Shown: in pieces, positions 43,531-55,600 of the stretch
Layout: each line of letters opens with the position of its first letter
Position numbering within the stretch: position 1 is the stretch's first letter
From: Yponomeuta sedellus
Lineage: Eukaryota > Arthropoda > Insecta > Lepidoptera > Yponomeutidae
Length of the DNA stretch: 64,000 nucleotides
Assembly (NCBI GenBank): GCA_934045075.1
Contig: OW203725.1
Location: 25,149,714-25,213,713 of the forward strand
Reading direction: 5' to 3'
Program-made: the position numbers and the translations under genes
Notes under the pieces: model-generated
Told to the model about the DNA's origin: nothing
The model's input: only the letters and a program-made list of their open reading frames with translations
Databases searched by the model: none

Positions 43531-44271
43531 GTCGAAGTATGTTCGCTACCATACAAAAGTATTGGAAAAATCGTCACTGCATAATAGATAGTGAATCTAA
43601 TGCTTTGGAGATATTTTCGCATCAAATCTAAGAGTTTTATCTCAATGCCTAGGACATTTTGCGATGATAGATAGATATTCTTTATTGTACACAGAAATTA
43701 CAGTAACAGAAATAATATAAAAAATACAGTACAAATGGCGGCCTTATTACTAAAAGCAATGCGATGCGGCACTCCTTACGCATGGTTTTCATGTAAGAAG
43801 TACTAGTTAGTTGCATTGAGTTTAAAAAAAACCTTGATCTTTTCAATTACTGTGATATTAGATTTTTTATGTTTATTTACTATTGGAAAAAAACATCCGC
43901 TGGAAACGAAGCTTATCGGCTTCAGCCGATGGTAGCGGACTCATCAACTGCGAGTACACTTCGCACAATCGAACACAGTTTTTTCAAATCATCCTGGGAC
44001 AAGTTTCATAAAACTACAATAATTCGTTGTTTATTATGACAATGGAGGTACAATGCGGAACAGTCTACTTGTTAATCTGTAGGTTAATCAACTCTGCAAT
44101 GTACATCGAGGTGTAAAAGTGGTTGTATGAGACAGGCTCTAGATGTGTACTGTAGGGGGATTGGTCAAAACTAATCCAAGTTAACCAAAGTTAACCTAAA
44201 ATAATACATTAAAATTTCAAACTCAAACTCTTCGTGAATGTAACTAATGTACGTATTATTTCTCTTTACAG

Positions 44272-44345
44272 GTGAAGTACAGAGAAACAAATGAGTCTAG
44301 GAAGGAAGGTACACGTAGCTAATAAAGTTAAACAAAAAGTAAAAC
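44272..44345 (+). other. Candidate distal 3' UTR exon of LAMP
   Basis: A strong acceptor (TTATTTCTCTTTACAG, with a branch-like TAACTAAT 24 bases earlier) precedes 44272, and AATAAA lies at 44321-44326. Donors at 42592 (GTAAGC) or 42599 (GTAAGT) could join to it. Either junction leaves the protein ending in Met-stop unchanged. Confidence 0.55.
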
Positions 44346-46117
44346 ATTTACTTATCTCATCGTAGCGTTCACTCGATTGGACTTCATAGAGTTTAATTTT
44401 CTTTTAGTAAGATGAGATGCGTCGGAGTTACATGGTTTGCTCAAGATACACTGTGTGTTACGTCAATTCTAAAAACTACCAACCGTGCCGTTTCGGTCAC
44501 TTCGAATCGGGTATGATCAAATTTTGTATTGTTTTGGAATTTTAGCCATATTTCGTTAGGCGTAGTTGTGACAATTCCTGAAAGATTAATTTGTGTGCTG
44601 TACAATTAATTATTATTCACCAAAATTGATAAATATTTTCAATGAAATAATAATTAAATGAATTCATTCAGTTGAATTACTCAATGTCTGTCCATGATAA
44701 TTAAAAGACACTTCTAAGTGTAGTTAGTTGATAAAATACTATTCAAATATAGACTTACTACCAATTGAGTAAGTGACGTTGTAAAGGCTAAGCAACAAGC
44801 AGAAGATCCGTAGCTTTTGTTTCGGCTATCTTGGGTTTGCTCGCTTAGTAAACGTGATTTATATATTACATCAATCGCCATTTAAATTATCGCAGAGGGA
44901 GTAAGGTGCGACATAAGCGCGGGTTTAGGGAACAAACAATAACACAGTTGAATCTATCATAATTTACTGAACGAAATCTACTGGAGAGAATTGAAATAAG
45001 ACCCCTAAAAGATTCCTGCCTTGTTTAGGTACGCGTTGTGGCCAGTTTGGATGTCTGCGTTTTATTGTGCAATTATTGTTTATCCAGATACGGTACGTAC
45101 AGTACAAGTTTGCAAGCGCTTCTTCTTTGTTGGTTTACGCAGATATCCAGAAAGGTTGTAAGGCGATTTTACTGTGAAGACTTGTGATGTGGAGATGTAA
45201 TTACATAATAATAAATGATTTTTATTGCCAATTCGACCTTTCATTTCACAAGCCGAAATAAAACTAATTTTATTTTAAAATAAATAAACGATTTATTTAC
45301 AGAATTTTCAAGGAAATACTTAAATCGTATCGATATGTACATTTTATTACGTCTACTGAACACGAATTGTAAGTAACTTGTTATTATGACACAACGGCAT
45401 CGTAATTTACGATTCTTAACATACTTTCGTCCGTTAAAGCTGACTGTTTTGTTACCAAGCGTTCTCTTACAGCTCTAATAAAAGCTAAAAAACATCTTAC
45501 ACTAGTGACTCAATTGATAAATGCTGTCATTCACCATTGTAAAGGCACGTCATTATTCAAACCCTAAAGTCAAATCACTGATAACTTTTACCGGCATTTA
45601 TTTTAGGTCAAACATCTTAGATATTAATTATGTACATACATTATCATAGGAATACTGCTCGAGAAGGTTACGAATGCGTAAGTCTATGTACATAAACGTG
45701 AGTATTATATTTGTGCAGAAATTATGTGATGTTCGTATAATCTAAGTAAGTACATTCTTATTAAATAGAGAGTTTATGTACATTAGCCTCTTTATACTAA
45801 TTATGGTTTGACGTTAGCCTCATAGTAACCTTCGTAAATTGATAATGGCACTTAGCTAAAGCTCTCCCACAAGCGCTCATTTCTCTTTAAAACAGAACAG
45901 TCTGACAAATTCAACACTAACACGTGTCAAAATTAACGCTTTGTCTGATAAGCCTAAATAAGCGTTGGTGCCTCCGCTAGTCGTTTTATACAGGGTGTAA
46001 TATAATGTAATATAAAACAAATTTTCTTTAGTAATCGCGGAAAAATTCCAGCGGAGGCAGCGCATGCTTCGGTAGAACGCAGACAGACAGTTCTGCCAAG
46101 GCAGTTCAGATATGCAC
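44346..46117. other. Intergenic gap between LAMP and laminin 3' ends
   Basis: The two genes converge tail to tail here. No gene is recognised; a short retroposon-like tail (TAATAAATGATTTTTATTGC) lies at 45210-45229. AT-rich. Confidence 0.5.
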
Positions 46118-46123
46118 TTTATT
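46118..46123 (-). terminator. Candidate poly(A) signal of the laminin gene
   Basis: AATAAA on the minus strand about 570 bases after the laminin stop. Other hexamers exist further on, so this is only a first candidate. Confidence 0.4.
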
Positions 46124-46694
46124 TTTTGTCATTCGACAAAGAAAAATGTCTTGAGGAAACCCGCGTCTCATACGATAAAAGTACACTAAAATAATTCTTG
46201 GTGGCTTACATAGTTTTTTTTCATTTCGTTGATGCGTAGACATAAAGAGGACATCTACGCGTTAATGCCATTGTCATTGTACTCTAATCAACTTTAATGC
46301 ATTAACGTAAAGTCCGTTCCAAGCATTGCTAATTCACGTTGAAGTTCAAAAGCAGCTTTTTCTTTCTTAGTACCAAAAATGCCCAATAGATAACTTGAAC
46401 AAAAATCCGCTCTGTCGCGATCAGTTTGCGATGGTCTCGTAACAGCAATTTGTAATGTATTTGTTCATCAAATCATTTACAAAAAAGCGTACTAGTGACA
46501 CACACAGAATATACCAATGTAGGTTTGAAAAATATTGCCACAAGTCGAAAAATTCTTTGCCACATGCCGCGTCCTCACCAATGAGACCGGAGATACGTTC
46601 GTACGAAGCCTTCAAGCTAATGGGCATTATAGGTACTACTTAATTCTGATACAAACACATAGATGGACCATGGCGTATATTATGTACGTCGAAT

Positions 46695-49600
46695 CTACGC
46701 TACAGGGCATGAGTCGAGCAACACGTTGTGCAAGGAAGCCATGCTGGCCCAGTCGCGCGTGTCGCCCGCAATGGACACGTCTCGGATGCAGCCCTTGAAG
46801 TTCTCTTTGCCGTCGCCGACCACGTCCGATGCGCCCTCTGAAAACGACGTAGGTAAACTTGGAAACAAAGTGCCTTTACAATTTCATTAACGAGGGGCGT
46901 CTAGACAAATAGTTGTTTAAAGGAGTGGTATTAGGTATTAGTAGCGGTGGTAGCTCAGTGGGTAGAACCATGGACTCGCAAGCGAGAGACCCAGGTAATT
47001 TCAAAGTTACGTACATTTGCGAATTTGTAGTCGCAATACCACACGCTAACTGTGAAGGAAAACATTGTGAGGAAAGCCGCGGCTTCGTTGGCTCCGCACG
47101 TATTGACTAGTCTTTCCTGTGGGCTAGGCCGACTAAGCTGTCAGGATGGTATATGTGCTGGGCCAGCCTACACCATCTATAAAACCATGTCCCAGGCACT
47201 ACAGCGTCGGAGTGGTCCCTTCATCCATCTACTGTGAGTGAAGATGCCACTGGACGCTGTATAAATCATCTCATTAAGTAGATGCAAAAAAGGCCAATAT
47301 TATTAGCATGACAATGGATGTTATTTCACACTACTTTGTCGTGTATGGATTACACTGTGTCTAGCGACATTACTAGCGTGGCAGTAGAGACTTGTTCGTC
47401 ATCTCTTGCTATACAGTCTGATACAGACGAAGCAACAGATATTAAATATATAACGAAGTATGCAAGTACAGTCTGTTAGCTTTTAGAATATACCTCGGGC
47501 TCTAGAGTAGGCTTCGGTTAGGGTTCGGCCATGATTAAGCTCTGCGAATCGGAGCGAAACCTGGTCGGACTTTTCCGATATAACAACACCCGTAAGTAAA
47601 TCCGGACTAAAAGTCTACAGTAGGCTTCGGTTTTCGCCGAAAGCACAAGAGTGTAATATTACTTCCTGCTCTGTATAAAACTTTTCTTTACTATTTTGAA
47701 GTTATGTAAAGTTATAATAACAATACAAAATAAACCTTACCTTATTGCAATATAATCGGTCTTTCCGATAGTATCTGAGGTATATTCTAAAAGCTAACAG
47801 ACTGTACTTGCATACATCGTTATATACTTACTATCTGTTGCTTCGTCTTATCTAGCAGCACTTCATCGGCGTACATCGATGACATGTCGTGAAGCTATCG
47901 ATTAACATACATGGAGTCTCGACAATTTGGTGCGGTGGCTAACGATAGCACACACTACGGTCGCCGCTGCCATGGCGTGCTAAGTTTCCTCCGATATACA
48001 ATAAAGATTCAATACGAATACAATATCTTGCCACCCTCATAATGTAGGTTTTTTTTACTAGATAGGGGAGCACAATCCTATTATCGGCTAGCGCCATCTT
48101 GATTAATCGCACCGCGCTAAACTATATGCCGTTACCCCAAAAGAAAACCTTCACCTTGTGCTTTTTCAACTGGTACTTCACTGGTGATATCGCGTAGATT
48201 AAAGATAAGATAAGATAATTGTTTATTTGAACTCAAAAAGATTAAATTCGTTACAATATGATTGTGCCCCGACTCTTGAACTAGGCGGGAACCTGTATCT
48301 CAGGAGCCAGACTGGCCAGTCTCCTAGCTTCTTTTTACATGGCACTCTACTGACGCAAGGACGCGCCACGCGACCTGTAGTGGGGCTACTGCGAACAGAG
48401 CCATAAACCATTAGGTTAAAGGATTGTGACACTGCCGCGCATCTCGTTAAAAGGTTGCCGTTCGGAGGGTAGCTTTCCCTCATACCGGAAACTATTGACT
48501 ATCGACAAATTCCTTTTTATTGTGACACACAGCACTAGGAGTGCGAAAGCGTTCCGAGCGAGAGGTCAGATGAAAATGGTTTATGACTCAGTTGGCACGT
48601 TTGTAATGGCCCGACTATAGTAACAGGTCCCGGCGACACACTAGTCTCACCTGGCAGGCCGCCGACGTAGAGGGGCGAGGCGGGCGGCGGCGCGTCGCCG
48701 GCGTCGGCCGCGTCCCCGAGCAGCGCGGGCGGCGCGGCGCGCAGCTCGGGCCCGCCGTCCAGCGCCAGCGCCAGCGCGCCGGGCGCCGCGCGCGCCGCCA
48801 CCGCGTGCCACGCGCCGTCGCACAGCGCGCGCCCCCCCGCGCCGCGCGCCTCCACGCGCGCCGCCCCGCGGCTCAGCACCACCTGGATCCACTCATTTAC
48901 ATTCACTTTCCCGCATTGCGGCATGCGAAGCGCTCGTGGCCAAGTTGAACCGAGCGATGGCGCAGTCAGGGGCAGGATCGGTGACCGTCCCGGGACTACC
49001 GCTAGTGGCATTTTTTGCGAACGCTTCCGTGCTTTGCAAGGTAGGTTAAGCCGTCGGTGCCGGCTTTCATGTAATGGCACTCGTTAACCCTTTACAAGGC
49101 TGTGGTCTAGTAGCCGTCGTCATCGGCTGTACTAATCCACTGCTGGACATAGCCCTCCCCTAATGAGCGCCATAGTGCGTGGTCTAGTAGTGCCCACTAT
49201 AAATTGAACACTAATACTAGCTCTGCCCGTTGTGGGAAGCGTTACTTAACGTTAGTTAACTAACGTTAGAGGCCTTACGGGCGGCTCGATAAAATTTTCC
49301 GATAGAACGACCCGCCCCTGCCTTACAATCTTCCACAGACCCGGACTTGGCCCCCGTGGTGGAGTATGGCCTAAAAGAGACCCGTGCCCCAGCAGTGGGG
49401 ATCTATTGCGGTATGAGATGGTTACAAATACCTTAAGCGCGATTGTGCACTACAAGGAATTTTACTGTCCGGCAGTCCGATTTTTTACGGTCCGATATGG
49501 CACGCCATAGATATAATGTATGTTCTAGTTTGTGTACTACTTATACGTAATTTTACCGTCCAACATTTTACGTTTCGCCATTCCGGAACGGTTTTTTCTG

Positions 49601-52600
49601 GTCCGAAATGACAGCAATGAAAAACGGGTTTACGCTTGTGCACTCAGAACAATAATTGTTCTGCGACGTTTAGTAACTTCCTAACATAGTCGAGTTGTAG
49701 TCAGGTTGTACCGCCATTAAAATTTACAGGCGTTTCGTACATTGTTTTTTCTTCTGAAGTTTCGCCAGACTGCCCTAAACTGATGCGTATCATCCGAGTA
49801 AAGACGGACAAGTGTTCAAGCCAATCATCCGTTTTTTTCATGCCATTTCGGACCGTAAAAAATCGGATGTTCGGACAGTAAAATTCCTTGTAGTGCACAA
49901 TCGCCCTAAAGATCTACAAACTCAATCTTAAGAGGGACAGTATTTTTATGTTGTTATCCCCAAAAGTGTTATTATTTTTCTTTTCGTGTTTAGAATTCCG
50001 GCTATAACGCAAAGCATGCACGGTTTAAAGCAATGTTCAAAAGGCACAAGAATACAATATTAAATTCCCTGTTTTGTTTTTTCATAAAATATTTTTGGTT
50101 AACGGTGCTGGTGGTACAATTATTTAATATCTTAAATAATTAAGTATTTATGTTAAAGTGTCATTGTACTACTGTTTGTTTTCCTTAATAAATAAAAAGA
50201 AAGATGTGAATGCAAACGTAGTCAGTGGTATTCTCGGCACGGTCTCACTGAGAACATCTGCACCCCGCGGGGTTTGTCCACTCACCGCCCCGGCCGCCAG
50301 CTCCAGCAGCCAGCCGCGCGCCGCCAGCAGCACGCCGCCGGGCTCGCTGCTGCGGAACTGCAGCCGCAGCGAGCCCGGCTCCGGGGACCGCGGCGACCAC
50401 ACCGCGTACGCGTCGCCTGCACCGTCACACAATACATTGTGTAAACGTCAACAACGAACGATCTTGCCCTACCCTACTAAAATTATAAACGCGAAAGTTT
50501 GAAGTGTGGCTTGGATGTTTGTTACTCTTTTACGTAAAAAGTACTAAATGGATTTTAATGAAACTTTACAATAGCTTAAGTATAGGTACATCAGTATCTT
50601 CTTCTTCAAGTTATATCAGTCCACTGGTGGACACAGCCCTCCCCCAATGAGCGCCATATTGCAAGGTTGTGCCATTATTGGGGGGTAATGCCCATAATCC
50701 CCACGCTGGGCATGCGGGTTGGGGATCGCAGTTCGGTGGAATTGTACTGCAGGGGGCGCTGCTGCCCACCCCCCGGTTTGTGTCCCTGAGTCGCCTTTTA
50801 CGACACTCGTGGGAAGAATTGGGTTGGTGCTATTCTCTAGGCCGACACCACACAGCACCGAAATTGCCCTACCCTACTAATATTATAAACGCGAAAGTTT
50901 GAAGTGTGGCTGGTTGGATGTTTGTTACTCTTTTACGTAAAAAGTACTGAATAGATTTTAATGAATTTAAAAACCTATTTAGAGGCTAAAGATTTTAATG
51001 AAACTACAATAATATAGCTTATTAAAATAACACATACTTAGGCTACAATTTATGAGGATATTGTGTGAATTGTCCAAAATATGGCTATAAGGGTCAAGTA
51101 GGAAAAAATCTAGCTTCTACGAGCTATTCTGGCGTGCGCTGCCTAAACCTTTTTGTACGCCACGCTGATATAAGCTGCTCGAAATACTAATCCTTCGCAG
51201 ACGAAGTCGTGGGCACCAGCTAGTTTTAAAATAATCCAACCAATTTCACTAGGTCAGAAAATAACCCTGTTATTTGGTAGGTACTTTTTTTAACATGCAC
51301 ATCACAAAACTAGTTTCAATTAAAATGCATGATTGAAAATGTCTATTACGTTTGAAAATAAATATTTTTGTTGTTTTTGATACTCACGCAGACACGACGA
51401 ATAGGTAAATTTCTTTGAAGTCTTATGTCAAAATATGACCACTAGTTCAGGAGTAACGAGGGAATAGAATCGGACATACATACATACAAGCCAAACACAT
51501 TACCTTCCTTTTGGGCTCCAGCTCAGTCGGGTAAAAAGGTCGACACCTTTTCACATCGAGATGAATAGAATGGTTGTAGAAAGAACACGGACAGTAAAAC
51601 TCCACGCATGTCAGGCAGGCAGGCAGCTGCCGTGCGGGCGACTCACCGGCGAAGTGCGCGGCGGGCTCGACGCGCGGGAAGCACTGGCCCACGGCCACGG
51701 CGCGCGCGCGCGCCAAGTCGTGAGCGCGCGCGCCCGCCCACACGCGCCGCGCGCAGCCAAGCAGCCCGCCGATCGACACCACCTGCGGGTTATTAGGATT
51801 ACATGTTTCATTGAGATCCAACAACAGTACATCGCAATAACATAAAAAAACCTAATGGTTAGTTAAGTACCAGTTACATTTGTATACAAATTGGACCAGT
51901 ATTTCATAGACTCGGCGTCGATATGCTCCGTAACCAAAGCCACGATGCTGTGATGAAGAAATAGATATTGAAATAAATTCTTCAAAGAGTGCTTAATAAC
52001 TGTGGGGCACTGTATTGACATTATTTGCTCATATGTAATAATGTATTGTTATAATGTGTGTGTGGCACAAAACTATAACTCCACTTTTTGCCTTTTGTTA
52101 AACCACCCATTTGAAATATAAACTTCAGTTGCGAATTAGAACTAGGTATACTTTCTTCTATTGCAACCAGTCATTTTGGGAAGTTATAAAGTCTTGATTC
52201 AAAACCAAGTTGCGAAAAAAGAACAAAAAGTACCTATTCTTTCGCAACTGGTTACGAAACTTGGTTGCGAAAACGGCCGAAAGGATGTTGCCTCTGCCGC
52301 GAACTCTTCGTTATTTACATTATAGTTTTAATCCGCTTATCTCCAATCGTCAAGGGTTGTAGCCCAGCCTTAGGTGTTTGTTTTCGAGTTGTATAACACC
52401 ATGGCAAAAGTAATCGAAATAACATCATAGCAAATCTTAGCACACCATCGCTCTTATCTTAGCACAATATGACGTTGCATACAAATTTGTGACGTCACGC
52501 CTAGGTAAACAAACATCGTAATTACTAGTAGTCGCAACACTGGTGAAGTTTACCAATGTTAACCTAAGCGTACCGTCACGCGATGTGATGGGTGTTTCAT

Positions 52601-55600
52601 TGAAAATGGCTGAAAGCAGTTATAATCTCTTATTTTATTAAAAATATTGGTTATCCCATTTTTTTACGAACCCAGACTTGACCCTTGACCCCCATCGTGA
52701 AGTATGGTCTAACCTTCCTGCGATGCAGGAAGGGACCCGTTCCCCAGCAGTGGGGCCATATAAGGGGTTGATATCAAAATATTTTTCTAAAACTAAATCA
52801 GTGTTTGGAATCCTAGCTAGTCTGGATGATTAACAAACAAGGTTCACAGCGAACTAATTCAATTAAATGTTCTGTCATTGCAACAAAATTGTAAGTAAAC
52901 ACGCTTCGACGAAATCTCTGCCGGCACTACAACGTTATGGCAAGTTTAGACAGGGTCAGTAACTGACGTCAGTTGACTGCCGAGTCAGTGCTGACCTGGC
53001 ACTGCCATCGTATAAATTGATTTCAAGTCAGTACAGTACTGTCGCGTCAGCACTGACTTCAATATTCCCGCTTCATATTTTCGGCGTCAGTCCGCTCCCC
53101 CCGCCACCCGCGACAGCGCAATTGACGCCGTGTAAATGTCGAAGTCAGTCGCTGGTCAGTCGCTGCCACTGTATTGTACGGGGACCACGCTGCGTCGCAC
53201 AACTCGCACCTGGCTGGCAAGGCGTTTCTCATAAATGTGTCTTGACGCTGAATGGAGCATGATAACAACATAAGCAATTCGTCGAAGTTTTTGACGTCAT
53301 TCTCAAAGCCAGTTTATATTCCCGAGGATCTTCAATTCTCAACTGGTTTAGCAACATAGCAGAACCTCCATTTTTATCTCTGTCATCTATCCATTTTCTC
53401 ACCCAAACTCTTTTCTGTTTGGATAATTCTTCTTCTAACATACCAGTTACTTCTTACATCATGCATGACAAACGTAAATTTTCTCAACAAATTACGAAGT
53501 TTTATTTTTTGAGAATTCATTTTTCCGCACTGACTTCACAAACGTGTGTACACCGAAAGAAATATCCTCGACTACTGACGAAATACTGACTGCGTCTAAA
53601 TAGCACGAGTCAGTTTTCGGCACCAGCACTGACGACAGTTACTGACCCTGTCTAAACTTGCCTTTACGCAGAGCAGACACATGTCTGTGTCGCACGTGCC
53701 TGCGCCGCAGCGTACGTAGCTCAATGACGTTCCATGATTTACAAAATCTGCGCTGCGCTGTGCTGCGTCGCCTACGTCTCAGCATGCGCCCAGCCTTAGG
53801 CCAGGTTTTCACGGTCTCAGTACACTCGGACCGAGTGCGCCAACCGAGTAAACTAATCCTTCTGATTGGACGGTTTTTCGTGACAACACCAAAATAGCCA
53901 ATCAGCAGCATTAATTCAATTCAATCATTTATTGCCATAAATTACAGTAACCTAAGATGTTGCTTAGAGTTAATATTGCACTGTGTAATTTTACCGATGC
54001 GGCATAGCATACTTAATTGTAATTTCAAAAATACACACACAGATTCCATGAGAAAACAGGAAAATTAAAATCAATTTAAAATTACAATAGGATAATTACA
54101 ACACATTTCATTACATAACACATTATAATAATAACATTAGTTCAATATTTTTATTTTCTCAACTTAATTACATTTTTCATAATTATAAAATTCTGATAAA
54201 TTATAGGGACACATTTCCAATAAATAGTGTTTTAAAGCCTTAATGAATCGATTACCCGAATGTGACTTAATTTCTATTGGGAGTTTATTGTAAATAGACA
54301 CAGCAGCATGCCTAGTACTCCTACTGTAGGAGGTTGTCCTACGATATGCCACATTCAAGTTCAGTCTGAACTTTTCTTGTAGCCTAGCACTCCTTTTATC
54401 AGTGTTAATGGAAAACTGATCTGAGTGACGTCTAACCAGTTTACAAAGTTCCGTGATGTAGAGAGCATTAGTTTACTCGGATAGCGCACTCGGTAAGCAA
54501 GATTCAAGATTCAGCAAGACTCGCGCAATGAGGGATTTTTCTGACAGCTATTAAAAAAAAAATTGTTCTAAAAGCTACGATGAGATGGCGCTGAATCGCA
54601 AGGGTTTACCTTTTTTTGTTTGTTATTGCTTGCCACAGGTAAAAACTTTATTGCTGTTTTGCGATTTCATCGACTGGAAGGAATCTAATCTGTGATCAAC
54701 TGATCAACGTCAACTGATCAACCATGATTTTAGCACGAAAATCAAATAACAATAGTGCAAGAGCTAAAGAAAAAGAGGGAGGAAATTCCACGTGATCTGT
54801 GGACTGTGGACCACAGAATAAACTGGAAAGTGGCTTATCCTATTAAAAAAACAAAAACCCTTACTTGAAAACGCCATCTACTGACAAATTAGGAACTACT
54901 TTTCTTAGCTGTCAGAAAAATCCCTCATACCGTGAAAACTTGTCTTTAGTGTCTGGCCAGTAAGTAGCGTAGGTGTGACTCACGGCGCCGGGCAGGTGCG
55001 GCGCGGCGCCGCGCGCGGGCACGCCGCCCACGTGCAGCCGCGGCGCCAGCCGCAGCCCGCGCGCGCGCGCCGCCGCCGCCGCGCCGCCCGCCGCCAGCAC
55101 CGCGCGCTGCCCGGACACGCGCACCGACACCTGCAAAACAACCTTACAATAAATTCAAAGAGCTCAAATAAATCCATCATCAGGGTCAGAGGTCAAGATA
55201 GGACTGCCACAGGGATCTATTTTGGGGCCGTTCCTCTTAAGTGGGTGATCGACAGGCGAGTAAGACCGCGTGTACGAGCAGAGGCGGGTTGTATGATGGT
55301 CACTGATGCCCTACTCTGCTGTACAGGGATGATAAGGATTTATGATGATTATGATGTAAAGTCTGATTTGCTATTTCTTTATAGATATTTAATAAACGAG
55401 TGCTCGCCGAGGCGGCTGATAGAGTACTGGATACATATACGAGTAAAATGCTAAATGTGCGGTTTGGCCCGTACACCGCGGTTTCAAATACCGATGAACT
55501 TGGCTCGCGGCTCGCTGGCGCTGATCGACTAGCGAGCCGAGTATAAAATATAGCATGTCGACGAGCCGCGAGCCAGGCTCGGCGGTACTTAAGCAATGAT

